Assembly (NCBI GenBank): GCA_036583965.1
Contig: JAZBQD010000027.1
Location: 10,207,187 to 10,271,186, forward strand
From: Prunella strophiata
Lineage: Eukaryota; Chordata; Aves; Passeriformes; Prunellidae
Reading direction: 5' to 3'
DNA length: 64,000 nt
Below are positions 44,541 through 56,929 of this stretch, piece after piece. Both the position numbers and the translations under genes were made by a program. The notes under the pieces are model-generated. The model saw only the letters and a program-made list of their open reading frames with translations. It ran no database searches and had not been told where the DNA came from. Position 1 is the first letter of the stretch, and each line of letters begins with the position of its first letter.

Positions 44541-44780
44541 CTTTATTTTCTGCTCACAATTGGCAGCTTCCTCCACCCACCCAAACAGACCCCGCAATGT
44601 TTTTAAAATGCAGTCAGCAGCTGGAAACTAAGGCAACTTCTGTCTCCTATTGAAAGTCTCCCAGCAAAGCTGCAAGCCTTCCCTGGACCACCCTGGGTCA
44701 TGTAAATTCAGCAGATTATCCATCCCTAACTCTCCTCATCTATCACCCGCCTCTGTTATCGATCTGCTCCTCTGAGTGAG
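44541..44780. promoter_or_regulatory. Candidate conserved noncoding element
   Basis: CCGCTTTATTTTCTGC, CACAATTGGCAGC, CGCAATGTTTTTAAAATGCAG, TCATGTAAATTCAGCAGATTATCC (about 44699-44722) and CTGTTATCGATCTG (GATA/ATCGAT) occur in repeat-free DNA with some CpGs. Confidence 0.35.
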
Positions 44781-45589
44781 TGGGGCCCGGGCTGTCCATT
44801 GCTGAGTCCTGCAAATCTGGCCAGACGCTCGTGTGACTGCCTGGGAGAGCGAGGAGGACAGGTTCAATAATGCTGGGTTACTGCCACAGCACAGCCCAAG
44901 CTGAGCTGATCTATGGGCTCGGCAAAGGCACGACTCAAAAGCAGGACAAGACTTGGCCATAATGCCACAGGACTCAATTTAATCCCATGACACTCAGCTT
45001 TAAGGGCAATACTGCCAGCCGCCAGCTGCCAGCCAAGGCTGGGAAGTCACTTCCACTGCCCAGTGAAAGAGATTAAATGCCTCCTTTCCATCCATAAGGT
45101 ACCAACAGCACCTCAGCCAACTGTCTGCTTCTCCATTTCAATGATGGAGGCTGGGAAATGCCTATCTCCATGTGCCCTATTCGAGCTCTTTGTCAGAATC
45201 TCATAAAACCCCAAGACTTGGGACTGTAAAACTTCCCCATTTCAAACCCAGCTGACTTACAGCTGAGCTTAATTCCCCTCTCAGTTTCACCCAGTGGTCC
45301 AGCTGCAAAGTTCACCAGAACACAAGGTTAAACCTCTAAATATTACACACACAGCACCTGCACCAAAACCCTTAATTTTCATGAAGAATAAGTCCCTGTG
45401 CTTTAATTTACAAATAAAATGAAAGATGAACCAAGTGTAGTCACACTAGTGGTGTGTTCATTCCCCTGTAAACATCTCTCTGTAACTGCATGGGAAGGGC
45501 TGCTGGAGTAAACTCACCCCAGTGGGGTGCTAAATCTGGGAGCTGGAGATAACCATTGAAATGGGAATACCTCCAACAATTTCACTGCT
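44781..45589. other. Non-coding DNA, no gene recognised
   Basis: No coding, repeat or strong regulatory signal. Minor AT-rich region at 45340-45450. Confidence 0.5.
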
Positions 45590-45895
45590 GATTTTTCAGC
45601 AAATATATATATCTATGATGCTTATTCATAATCTCAAACTACTTTCCACATGTCCCAAAGAGGTGACAAAAACGTTACGTGTCTATCCAGCTGCCAAATC
45701 CTCCCACTTCCCCCCACTTCTACAATGCAGCTGAGTATTGTTAATATGAAAATCTTTGGCCTATTGATCACTAAAAATATGAGGGCGACAAAAATGCATT
45801 GAATTTAACATAAAAATAAACAACTCATGGCTGCTGTATTGACTGTATTATTCATATTATGATTTAATTCATTTGCCTTTCATACAGCTGCTGCA
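45590..45895. promoter_or_regulatory. Strong candidate conserved noncoding element
   Basis: GCAAATATATATATC, GATGCTTATTCATAATC, AAAAACGTTACGTG (CRE-like), GAGTATTGTTAATATG, CCTATTGATCAC, ATGAGGGCGACAAAAATGC, GAATTTAACATAAAAATAAAC, and ATTATTCATATTATGATTTAATTC (about 45847-45870). No repeats and almost no ORF until its right end. A motif-dense AT-rich block with retained CpGs. Confidence 0.5.
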
Positions 45896-46159
45896 GATTT
45901 CCACCATCTGTGTCAGACCACTTCCAAAGTCCAGACCCTGGAGCCCTCACTTGCTGAAAGCAATTGGGTCTCCACTCCAGTGCTACCAGAGCAAAGGCAT
46001 TAGAGGTGGAGAACATCACCCTGCATGTTGCAAAAGCTCAAAGCAATGTGTGTTGGTGCCTCCTTTTGGATGCTAACTAATGTTATGGGACATGACTGAG
46101 CCTACCTTACTTTCAAAGGCTGAAAGAAGGAGGAAGCTAACCTGTCCTTTGGAAGAATA

Positions 46160-46321
46160 TTCCAGAGAAATTGTGGATCCCCCATCCCTGGAAGTGTTCA
46201 AGGCCAGGTTGGACAGGGCATTAAGTGACCTGGTCTAGTGGAAGGTGTCCCTGCCCATGGAGGGTTGGAACTAGATGATCTTTAAGGTGTCTTCCAACCC
46301 AAATCTTTCTATGATTCTGTG
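46160..46321 (+). mobile_element. CR1 LINE fragment, 3' end
   Basis: The sequence carries the familiar avian CR1 tail phrases: CCCCATCCCTGGAAGTGTTC, GACCTGGTCTAGTGGAAGG, GTCCCTGCCCATGG, GGAACTAGATGATCTTTAAGG, CTTCCAACCC, ending in the octamer-like TATGATTCTGTG. Only about 160 bp survive, severely 5'-truncated, so no ORF1 or reverse transcriptase remains. It lies on the plus strand. This is the strongest evidence for a bird (or other sauropsid) genome. Confidence 0.9.
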
Positions 46322-49300
46322 TTTCAACAGCCTCACAGCCCTCAGGCTGGCTAACCAAACCCTAACCTTACAAGGACAGTTCAGCTGGGAACACTCAACA
46401 TGCTCAAGATACTCATATCCCAGCCTGGATTTCCCCAGGCTCCACACCACAACTATGCAGCACACACCTGATGATGCAGATCATTTTTCTTCCTGCTAGT
46501 TCAAAAGCTCTGCACATATTAGGGGTCCCAAATCTTACATGGATGGGGTGAACACAGAAAACTCTACACCATCTCCAGTCCTTCTCAAGGCACTGGAACA
46601 GCAGGGCCCTGGGGAAGAAAGGCCTGACTTTAAATGGAAAGATGGTGTTGGGACCCCACCTCATGTCCCACTAAGCACCACTAAAACCAAAACAAACCAG
46701 GCAGCCCCATAAGTCGTAAGAATTAAAGGCACGATTCCGCCTTTCTAACGATGCTTTTACAGAAACCATTCCACTGTAAAACTTTATGATTTGAATCTTT
46801 ATAGCTGCCAGCAGAGCACATGTTCACTGCCTTAAATTATAACTTAATCTCAACAGAATTTGTGCTTTCCAGCACTCTGTGGGTAGAGTGAAAGATGAGA
46901 GGCAGAACTTCATGCCTCCTGCCCACCTGCCTCCTTGGCCCATGACCTCCAGAGGTGCCCTGTGCTGGGGTACAGCCCCCAGAGCAGCTCCCATATGGAG
47001 ATACTCCACAGCACAGGTACTTAAGCAGCACCTTTCAGCACAGGGATGGAGGTGCCCACAGGACATTGTTATGGCATTGTTTATCACCATGATTGCTAAA
47101 GCACTAAAATGAAGGAATGTGGATATCAATAAACACAGTAAAGGGAACAGAGGAGATATGACAGCAGCATCCCAGACATGCTTTGTGGGGCCAATGCATC
47201 CTCCTCAGCAGGATCACACACACCAACCCCAGTGGAAAGCTACTTCGTGGGGAAAGCACCCCCAGTTAGTCAAAGATAGAAAAGGACCAGGTCTGCAACA
47301 GATGCTGTGGCAGAATTGGTTTACAGCAGTCCTCCAAAGGACACCTCCTTCCAGTGGATGAACATGCATGTTCTGTCCACTAACACAGCTCTGCTCTCTG
47401 CAGCAGAGGTACTGCTGGCAAGACCCTGATTAGGCTACAGTAAAGCAGAGCATCCCCCCGTGGTCTCTGACCTGCTTTCCCTGCACAAACACCTTGCTCA
47501 AGAAGAGCATGTTGGTTGATTTTGATGGACTTTTTAAAACCTTGCTGCACATATCCAGAAGCAGAAGTTGCACTGGCAGCAATACACAGCAGTGTGCAAA
47601 TGTGAGTTGCAAGTATATCATGCAATCCTGGAAGAAGCCCATGCCTTGTGAGCATGTTTACACATAGCAAGATGGCAGCAGGGGAAAAAATGCTGGAAGA
47701 AAACTGCCAGCAAACAGTGCTCCAGTTTGGTGGGGGAATTGGGAACATTTTTTTTCAAATCATTCTCATATTCAGCAACAAGGAAAAGACCAGTCAATCA
47801 ATATAACAGTAAAAGTTTTAACACAGCTAACCTTTAAACACTAAACAATGTCATACAAAACTAAAACAAACTGCATGAAATCCCAGTTAGGTGTCAAAAT
47901 CACCCTGGGTCAGCCAGGCTAAGAAAACAGAGATAACAGAGATAACAGACTGAAGCATCCTGCCATACTGAGCCCTGCAGTTTTCTCTGCTGAGATGTTG
48001 GTACCTGTGAATGAGTGGTCCTCCTCAGGCAGCCACACACAGCATCTTGATGTTTGTGAGTTCTTTGGACAGGTGACCCAACCAGGTGGTTGAAGTCACT
48101 GAACTCCTGCAGATCCTAGATTTGAAAGATATAAGGGCTATCTTTCTAGCTGTGCTCCCTGCTTCCAATCCCTGTTATAATTTGTTCACACCTTTCCCCT
48201 TTGCATCCTCCTTTCCTTTTCTTCTGGCAGGGGGAACTGCTTTTTCCCTTCTTCTGGTTGACCATGTGCTGATAAACTTGCATGGAACCATTTTTGGTGC
48301 CAGCTGCTGATCCTGCACTTTAACCTGCTGTGTCTCTTGCTCATCTCTGCAAGCCACCAGGCCACCCCAGAACTGAGGTCACATAGAAACTGGAGTGCAC
48401 TTCTGAGAGAACATGTGATGCTCCACATCTTGTGTCTGCCAAACAGTGGGAACCTGATACCTGGACAGTCACAAAATCATGCAGAGGTAGAAGGGTGAAT
48501 GTGAGGTTATCTCTTTCTTCCTGTCCAAAAGCAGAAACAGCTGAATTTAACACATTCCTGAAATAATTCTGCTTCATTTGCTCCTGAAACTTATCAGTGC
48601 TCCCCACTGCCTAGGCAGTCTACTGCACTGATCTGTCACCTCCATGCTAGAACATAACAGCTGCCAGAAGGGATTCAGTTTAGGCTCTGAATTTCAGACC
48701 TTATCTGCAGTTGGCACATCTTCCTGCTCCTCAACCTGCAATGCCCACTTGCCACACAATCTTAAATGAGGGTGGATTTCCATTTTCCCAAGGAGACACC
48801 AGCCTGACCACCCTCACCACCTTTGTTTTAGGCAGGCTACAGCTGAAACGGGCATCAAGAAGAAGTAAGAAAGCGAACAACCCTCCATTTTCTGCAGGAC
48901 TACCAAGAATTTATGAATAAACATTTTAATTTCTCTTTTCCTTTACTCTAATATTCTCATTTTTTTCTAGGAAAAGGGGATGTGGATATCCTGTAGGCAG
49001 GATAAGAGACTGCTCTTTGGCAGCTGAAGTTTGTCAGTTCAAACTGGACGTCTAGTACCTAGCAGACCTCACCTTTCACACAGCCACGTGTGACTAAGAG
49101 CTTCCCTTTGATGCTTTCTCCTCTGGATCTTTTAGGCTGCAGTCCAGTAACTTTCCTTCTTTAAAGGAAGGCTGAGGAGATTTTGTTTCCTGACTTTTGA
49201 AGAGCTTTTCCTCTTCTTTCTTTGATCTGTGTAGTGAATTTGATCTCCCAGAAGAGCAGGATGAGCGTGTCTCCTGGCAGCCCGGTTCCGGACAGTCAGG

Positions 49301-50330
49301 ATTTGATTCATCGATTCGTTTGTTTTTATTTGGCTTTTGTGTTTGGCAAGCTGAATACAGAGCTCTTACCCTTAGGTCCAAGAGAAGGAAGGTGCTTCCC
49401 TGAACCTGGCTGAGTCTGTACTTTCCAGGCTGTGGGCTGGATGCCAGCACATCTCTCGAGATACTTCCACTGTCTGCTCAAGAATGCAAGGAAAGAAGCT
49501 CATCTCTCCCTCCTGCTCCATCATGAGACTAGACATCTAAACAGAGTATGCTGATAAGATATTCGAGTCCTCCCCTGCAGGGAGCACTTCAATTTCCAAC
49601 TTGTTTTGTGGCAGGCTCTGGGACAGGCTTCTGCTGACCTTTCATGCTCCTCGCTGGCCTGGCAGCCAGAGGAGAGATGACAAGGGGACCTCGCCTTCCT
49701 GAGGACTGAAAGGAGGCTGTAACACCTCAAACCCATCCTACTGAAGTATAAGAGGAAGCTCTTTGAAGGTCTTTATCTCAGTGACAGCCCTTCTGGGACT
49801 CCAGCATCAGTCTGAACTGCTTCTTCCAAACAGCCATGCATAGGTAAATCTCACAGCAAATCTCTTCCACGCCTGCTAGCAGCTTTCCATCCCTAGAGGA
49901 GGAGACAGAGGTCCTGATGTGCTCCTGACTGGAAGTTTAGAAGACCTGTCCTAGCTGGACACCAAATATTTTGGGAAAAATAACCATTCAGAACAGGTGC
50001 TCTGAGGTGAGGTGACCCAGGGGAACAGACCTGGCATGTCAGAGTCTGCCCTCTGAGGAGCTCACATGGCAGAGCATCCTCAGCTGTGTGGACAAGACAC
50101 ATCCTCAAGTACCTGAGCCAGCCTGGGGCAATTCCTGCTCCTGGGCTGTCAGGAGTCCAGCCTGCAGCCTAGCTCACAGCTTGAACCTGTCATTGGGAAA
50201 CATCTCATGGCTGCACTGAGATTAGGAATGAAATAAATTGTTTTGTGGGTATTATTGAAGCTTTCAAGCCTCTTCTGCTGACTGATTGGTGCCAGAGCTG
50301 GGATAAGGACAGGAGCCCCTTGCTCCAGCC
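46322..50330. other. Plain non-coding DNA, 4 kb
   Basis: ORFs up to about 122 codons, none recognisable. A doubled GATAACAGA occurs near 47930-47950. A short AT-rich spot lies at 48908-48965. A minus-strand Lys/Arg-rich ORF (48175-48357) and a GGTGCCAGCTGCTGATCCTG phrase near 48296 hinted at retroviral remnants but could not be supported. Confidence 0.5.
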
Positions 50331-50640
50331 CCAAGATAGACAGCAATGCTGTATATTCAATAAATAACTGGGGTATTTACTCAAATGAATGACTCTGAGC
50401 CTGCTCCAAGGAGTTAATTTAGTGCTAACTGACTGGGTGAAAATGAAAAGGTCTCATTTTACATTAAGAATGATCACCTGACAGTTTTACTGAATATATT
50501 ATGACAGGATTTATATGGCTATATAATTTTAGGGTATATTTGGAAGATTATTATCCTGATTTAAATAAACATGATCTCAAGAAAATCAACACAGAGTCAG
50601 GAACTTTTCACACAAGAAGAAAGGCAAGAAACTGCCTCGG
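50331..50640. promoter_or_regulatory. AT-rich block, possible noncoding element
   Basis: TTCAATAAATAACTGG, GGAGTTAATTTAGTGCTAAC, GAATATATTATGACAGG, GGCTATATAATTTTAGGG, GAAGATTATTATCC and GATTTAAATAAACATG occur in 300 bp without repeats. This is AT-rich, not CpG-rich; weak evidence for function. Confidence 0.25.
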
Positions 50641-50945
50641 AAATGAACCTCAAATATTTTATCTTGTGCCTTCTACCAGACACTGCTTTGTAAACAGTGG
50701 GATCCCACAGTTCATAGGAAGTGGCAAAAATCCACCAAAAGTTCTGCTAACTTACACATAACTAATGGGTATGGCACAAACTTCTCACTCCAAATGTCTT
50801 GTCTTTGCACCAGGAAGGGAGCAGAAAGGGAATCTGGCAGATTGTGTGGGCTGGAGGGAGGAGGAGGTGGATGGAGGCAGGAAGGAGAGGCCTGGGTGTC
50901 AAAAGTACCCCTTAAAAAAGTGCTGCTTAAAGGGCCTTCTGCAAG
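50641..50945. other. Non-coding DNA, no gene recognised
   Basis: Nothing supportable. Confidence 0.5.
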
Positions 50946-50946
50946 G

Positions 50947-50995
50947 AAAAATAAAAAAAAATAAAATAAAATAAATAAAAAATAAAAAAAAAAAG
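50947..50995. repeat. A-rich (AAAAT)n-like simple sequence
   Basis: About 49 bp of A-runs broken by single T residues (AAAAT, AAATAAAT units), ending in A11 and GGGG. Could be an eroded retroposon tail, but no body is recognised to its left. Confidence 0.85.
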
Positions 50996-50999
50996 GGGA

Positions 51000-52541
51000 G
51001 GAATCAAAAGCAAGTATATTGTTGACTTTGGGAAGGGCATCACTTTCATGTTTTACTTTCCAGGAGATGTTCCCCTTCTCCAAACAGAAATGGGGCACAA
51101 AGGAGACTTTCAGGAACTTTTGTCTCTTGTGCTCAGGGGCAGCTGGCAGGCTGCAGGCTTCTGGCTCACACAAGAGCAGCCCTGAAATGAGGCTAAAATA
51201 TGCCCCATTGCACATAACCTATGGGATGGAGGAAACACTGCAGCACATGCCTATGGCATTCCCAGGTCTGCAGTACATCAGCACTGCAGCTGGCATTGCT
51301 GCAAAACCAAACCTGTGCAGGTATGAGCTGCTTTCCATGTGCTCATCTCCCTTCCAGCTTCCACAGGCTGTGGAGGCTTGCATGAGGGATCTTAGTGCAA
51401 ATAAGTGCCAAGGACACAACCAGCTGCCTCTTTCAGCCTCCCCAGGTCCTGAATCCCTTCTCATCCTGTGTCTCTAAGTGTAATTGTATACAAGAAAAAT
51501 CCTCTCCAGGCTTGTTCTGTTTTACAGACTGCCTGATGGGATTATCTTTCCTGTCATTTTGAAGCTTGTATAAGCATGCGACTTACACCACTCAAGCTAA
51601 ATCACACTCAAGACACTCTGTCTGTCTAAATTGTTTTCAGGATCAAGTAATTTATTTAGAGATGATGTTATTTATTTAGGAAAAAATGAATTTAAAACCA
51701 GAATTTTAAAATAAATGTAAGACAGAGGTAATAAGGACATTGCAGTCAAGTAGCAATATCCTGTGGAGCAGGCAAGTGCCAAATAGCAATGATCTTAAAT
51801 ACTGAAAACTGCACTCTCTGGTCTCAAACCACACAAAGAAAAGGCAACTTATTTGGTCAGGCACAGACTTGCCTGGGAGGTAACACTCACTTAGACACTA
51901 CAGTGATGATAGGCAGCCCAGACATATCCAAGACAGGTAGATCGATTATTCCTGTAGCAGTAACCTTGGGGAAATATTTGTCTGTCATAACCCCAAAGCA
52001 GATCAACTAACATTTAGGGACTAATCTGATGCCCAGTCCAGTCAGTGCAAATTTTTACATTTATTTACTTCCATGGCTGCTGGATCAGACCTTTTGGGAC
52101 TGCAAAATATCATACAAGCTTCTCTTTCCACTGGAAGAACTATAAATGTGCAAAGAGCTGAAGTCAGGAACAGCCAGGTGGAATTTGGCTGTGGGTTTAT
52201 TAAGTAACAGAAACATCTCCCTGAAGCTGAAGGGTGTCAGTGCCCAGACAAGGGTCAGGGGCACACACAGGCTCCTTCCTGCACCTGCTCCATGCACAGT
52301 GAATTCATAATTCCTATGGGAATGCATGTAGAAGCAATTCAGGTATGGGGGCAGATCTCCACCTCCACGCTGGGAAACTGGTGGCAGTCCCAGGGGTCAC
52401 TTGGAGCATCACCACCCCACACCTAAGGGCAGGCATGCCTTTCAAAGAGCAACCAGATGAGGCCAAAGTCCATGAGCATTTTCTCCAGTATTGTCTGAAG
52501 CCCAGAGCTGACTTTCTAGGGTTTGTTCTTAATTTTAAGTG

Positions 52542-52545
<4 letters not shown>
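51000..52545. other. Non-coding DNA, no gene recognised
   Basis: Includes an AT-rich patch at 51645-51720 with tandem TTATTTAG copies (TAATTTATTTAGAG and GTTATTTATTTAGG). A 152-codon ORF (51019-51477) is unrecognised. Confidence 0.5.

Positions 52546-52547
<2 letters not shown>

Positions 52548-52575
<28 letters not shown>
52548..52575. repeat. Poly(A) tract, 28 bp
   Basis: Uninterrupted A28 after TTTTAAGTGGTTGTT. No TSD or retroposon body found around it. Confidence 0.95.
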
Positions 52576-52578
<3 letters not shown>

Positions 52579-52779
52579 TCATCAAGGAGGGGGACTGTGT
52601 GCTTTAAAGTGCTTCAGCAGGCTCTCCGAGTCCACTTATTTCTGAGTGAAGATGGATACCTCAAGAGGTTCTCCTCACCAGTAAATAATTCATAAAAGAC
52701 AAACAAGCCCAGGTCTGTTTGAATTAGAACAAAATATTTCTTTAGAAAAGTGAAGTGATTAAGCACAGGAGGAGCTGGA
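52576..52779. other. Non-coding DNA, no gene recognised
   Basis: Short interval between the poly(A) tract and the next motif-dense block; nothing supported. Confidence 0.45.
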
Positions 52780-53240
52780 GATGACAGCTGGTGTCTGCAG
52801 CTCCGGATGAGTCACCTTCACTCGCCAAGGCCCCTCTCTCCGGGAAGTGCTGCTGCTTTTTTTTTAACCCTTTGAGATTCCCAGGAATGATTTGTCACCG
52901 GGGTTATTAGCATTTCTCCCTTGATATCGACAGCTTGTCTTTCCTTCTTCTAACCGGTGAGTGATTTCTTCACACGCTCACCAAATATAGCCAAATCACC
53001 ATGGTAAACTTATCGACAGAATCATATTAACAGCTGCTGAGCATTTACAGGGCTGTAAGTTATACAAAAAAAGAGAAGGAAGAAAAACACACATGGAAAT
53101 AAACCAACCCTGATCAGCAGTGACAAGCATTTATTTAGGAGCCACTCGATGGAAATATTTTTTATGTTTTAATTGCTAATTATAGGCTACTACAGAAGGG
53201 TAGCTTTGGCCAAAATTATCCTTTAAACTGGAGCATTAAG
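52780..53240. promoter_or_regulatory. Strong candidate conserved noncoding element
   Basis: Motif-dense and repeat-free: GATGAGTCACC (AP-1-like TGAGTCA), GGTTATTAGC, TTGATATCGACAGC, a CArG-like CCAAATATAG (52981-52990), GGTAAACTTATCGACAG, AATCATATTAACAGCTGCTG (E-box CAGCTG at 53031-53036), GCATTTATTTAGG, TTTTATGTTTTAATTGCTAATTATAGG (GCTAATTA at 53175-53182), and CCAAAATTATCC. CpGs (ATATCGAC, TATCGAC, CTCGATGG) are retained. Confidence 0.55.
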
Positions 53241-54920
53241 CCAGAAGTGAGCATACCCTATCTGGATGTATCTTAGGGCATCAGGAGAAGAAGGATTTAT
53301 TTTTAAAGTGCTGTCCTTGTTTAAATCAAGCCTGAAATTTGCCAGTCGAAGTTGCATCTCTCCTGACTTTACCAAGCAAGGACCTCTTAAGTGTAAAGTC
53401 TAGGTAAGAGCTGAAAACACATCTATATAAAGGCCTTTTCAAATAGTTTTCTGAGGATGCTCTGGTCGTCCTCTTGCATACTGGGCACCACAGAAGGGCC
53501 CAAAGGGGTCTCCAGGCAGTGGGCAGCAGCTAGCAGCATCCTTGCTTCTCCACTGTGCAGCAGAGCATCACCCCACTGCCTGCTCTAAGTCAGACTGGAC
53601 CCAGAGGGAGAAAACAGCTGTTCTTCTGCTCCCCTTTCTCTGCATGTTCAGGACACACTCAGCATCCCCTCCCTGCCTGTCCTCACATTTGGAGGTATAT
53701 TTTTATTAGGGACACACAGAATCATGTGCATGATTCTCAGTACTTTCTTTGAGGCATCCAAGTTCCAGGACTGTTTCTGACCAGGGGTTTTTAACCCTTT
53801 GGGATCCCCACAAATTTCTCAAGAAGCCCAAGCATTTCATTCCAAACAGCTGGTGACAGGTGGGAACTACTGATGAGAAACCAGCACCCCTAAAGCTGTC
53901 TCTGAATCACCCTGCACAGGACACAGGACCTGCTCTACTCCCAGAAGAGCCACCCACGTTCCCTGGTGCTCATAAACATAAAACTGACTTTCTGTACAAG
54001 GTGAAACACATGAGGAGAGCTGCTTGTATTAAGCAAAGCACAGAGACCTACAGTGAACTCTCTTTCAATAAATTTAGATGTAGAATAAAAAGACTGCTCT
54101 AGCCAGGTCTTCAAACAACCCAGCTGGGCCATGAACCTATGACCACAAGGGAGAAAGGAAGAGAAGATGAAGCATTTCTGCTGCGTGGGGACATCCATAG
54201 TTGGTACCTCAAGCATTTCACCAAGGCTCTTGCAAGAGTTTATATCTAATAGCTGCTACTTCAGGATTTCTGAGGGTTTAGGTTAGAAAGCTGAATTTTA
54301 TGAGAGCTGTACTCAACTGAATGGCTTCTTCCTGTTGAAGGCAGAAATGGGATGGGGCCTGGGCACTACTGACATGCAAATACATTTGCTGAGATCCCAA
54401 AGCTGGCTGTGCTGACTCACCTGGCTCACTCTTCTGCAGAATCCCCTAATCCTGTTAGAGGTCCAAGGGAGACAGCCTTGCAGGTAACAGCTTCCCATAA
54501 ACTCCTTGTGCCAACTCAGAGAAGGGCACATGGAGGCTCAGGTATGGTTTGCTGGCTAACAAAGCAAGGGCAGCAACATGAGGAGGGAATGGCCATCATC
54601 TGAGACACAGAGACAAGAAGTCACCCCCAAGAAAAGTGCTTATTCTAATCCTACTCACTTTCTTCTGGCACTTGCAAGTCAAATTGGGGGTATGAACCAA
54701 AGTAACTTTTCCTGCTTCTGCTGCTTACACTTCTAGCCTGGTCTAGAAAAAACACAGACCAGACTACAAACTGAAAGCCCAGAAAATGTTAGTGCAAAAC
54801 CTTTCTTTAAAAATTAGATGTTAAAGGTGGTTTAGTTTTCAATTTCTTCCCTTCAGCCACCTTCCCCATTCAGCTCCCTACCCTCACACACACCCTTTCC
54901 TTCCCCAAAGTCCTTTGTTC
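53241..54920. other. Non-coding DNA, no gene recognised
   Basis: Short ORFs only; no clear motif cluster or transposon. Confidence 0.55.
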
Positions 54921-54927
54921 AACAGAA

Positions 54928-54986
54928 CAAAAAAAAAAGGGGAAAAAAAAGAAAAAAAAAAAAAAGAAAAAAGAAAAAAATAGAAA
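54928..54986. repeat. A-rich simple sequence tract
   Basis: A-runs of 6-14 separated by single G, GGGG or T residues over about 59 bp. No transposon body recognised beside it. Confidence 0.9.
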
Positions 54987-54989
54987 AGC

Positions 54990-56540
54990 ACCCACAGAAA
55001 AATGGTGCTATCTCACCCCATCTGTCCTTAATTTCCCTCCCAGGTTTGCTTCTTTTAAAGCAGCCCAGCCACCGGCCAGTGGGGCTGCAGAAGGATCACA
55101 AGCCAGGTATTGGAAGGGTTGAACCCAGCCTCATTGGGACCTGGACTGCTTAGGAATGGGATGGAGGAATAGGGCAGCATCACCACTTTCAATCCCTCCA
55201 GCCTGACCTTTGTACCATGAAGCTGCTCTTTTGGGCCCCCCATTCCCACACAGCAGCTTTCTGGACCCAGGAAAGAATGGCACCATCCTGCTTTAATTCA
55301 GTCCTCTTTTTCAGAGTTGTCAGGCACTGTGGGCTCTCTAAGACCTCTGTCCCAGCACTTCAGCAGGTTTCTCTTTCACTCTGTTAAGTCAGTGGGTGGC
55401 CTAGAGGTGCAGAGCTGCACCTGCTGCCTCTGGAGAGCCACGTCCCCTCTGTCCTGCTGCAGTGGGTACAGCAGGCTGTGAGCTCCCTGTCAGCTCCATC
55501 ATGCTCCTCACTGATGTTCTGCAGTGTCCAGAGACAGGCTGGCTTGGAGCTTGGAGCTCCTGCACCCACTGGGAGCAGGACTGGAGGGATTTCAAGGACT
55601 TGCAACTTGTCAGAGCCAGATCTGCCTGTGCACTGGGGAAGCACCCTGGCATCATCCATCTGTGTGACCTCCAGCATCTCCCAGCTTCCAGGGAAGGAAA
55701 TACCAGTTCATCTAAATCCAAAACATTGTGGATTTGTATTCAGGCAGATGAACCTACCCTGAGGAGGGTGACGGGATATGAAGCATTTATAAGGAGAGAC
55801 ACAAAGGGAAAAACTGAGCCATGCTGGGCCGTGACAGAAGTATCTCCAGTTGCTGGATTCAGGCTGCCAACAAAAGACTCTTCCTCACCAAGGAGCCTTC
55901 CTCCTCCCACCAGAGCAGGGAGTGGGTGCCTGGCACCTCAAGAGCCATAAGACTTATCTGTGAGGTGTGATGGTGCTACTGGGAGAAGGAAAGTTAGAAG
56001 CAACTTCTATTGCCAGAAGAAATCTCCATCAACTTCCACAAGAAGCAAACTCTGAAGAATGAGTGAGGCTCTGGATCTGGCCCCTGCAGAGCTGGGACCA
56101 TAAGAATTACACACAGGACTTCTCCAACCCTCTTTACATCACTCAGGGAAATACAGTACCTGGCAGTGTGAGCTCAGAATACAGGAAGCAGAAGCTTGCT
56201 GAAAATACAGACGCTAAAAGCTGTTCAGGCAGGCAGTGCCAAGTCTCATTCTTCATGTAGGAGAGCTCCCTCTAGGTCAAACACTCGGGTATTTCAGAGC
56301 CATCGCTTGCTTGGGATCCCATGCTCGGACCTGATACCTTTCCCTGGAGAAGTGCCCGTCAGTCAGACAGCCCACAGGCACCCCAGAAAATCTATGGTTT
56401 GCTTTCCCCTCACAGCACGGCCTTCCTGCCGCGGGCACTGGCCACCCGTGCTATGCGTGTGACAAACTCGTGTGTGACACATGCCCCGCGTGTGCCCGGA
56501 GCCGCCGGTCCTCAGAACATCACCCATCAGAGCAGCTCTG
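54990..56540. other. Non-coding DNA, no gene recognised
   Basis: A 162-codon ORF (55462-55950) and a 106-codon minus ORF overlap each other without recognised domains. CpG density rises briefly near 56400-56510. Confidence 0.5.
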
Positions 56541-56544
56541 ACCC

Positions 56545-56686
56545 CTGGATGTGTTTAAAGCACACTGAGATGTGGCACTTGGGGACACACTTTAGTGGTG
56601 GATGTGGCACTGCTGAGTGAATTGCTGGACTCGATGATCTTACAGGTCTTTTCCAGCCTAAGTGATTCTGTGACTCCGTGATTCCA
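56545..56686 (+). mobile_element. CR1 LINE fragment, 3' end (diverged)
   Basis: The order of phrases matches CR1 tails: GATGTGTTTAAAG, GATGTGGCACTTGGGGACA, TTTAGTGGTGGATGTGGCA, CTGGACTCGATGATCTTACA, GGTCTTTTCCAGCCTAAGTG, ATTCTGTGACTCCGTGATTC. It is on the plus strand and truncated to about 140 bp. It belongs to a different subfamily from the copy at 46160, since the middle segment differs. Confidence 0.88.
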
Positions 56687-56929
56687 GTATGTTCAGCTGG
56701 AGGCACACCAGGGAAGGAGCCAACCCGTAATTTCTCCAGCCCCAAACCCAATCTTTACCCTGCTTTGAAACACTGATGAATTATTCCACAAACTGATGAG
56801 CAGGGGGAGTTCAGAAGAGGCTTTCAAATTCAGGGAGCTAGAAAAATCAGATGGAAAAGACTTAATGCTGGAAAATGCTGGACCGTTCCCTGCAGTGGGA
56901 TCCCAGGAGCTTTGCAAAAACTAGTTTTA
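56687..56929. other. Non-coding DNA, no gene recognised
   Basis: Short interval with no supported feature. Confidence 0.45.

Noticed and set aside
48175..48360. Lys/Arg-rich minus-strand ORF and GGTGCCAGCTGC phrase as a retroviral gag or primer-binding remnant
   Set aside because: No LTR ends, target duplication or recognisable retroviral protein nearby.
52548..52575. Poly(A)28 as the tail of a processed pseudogene or SINE
   Set aside because: No target-site duplication and no recognisable gene or SINE body on its left.
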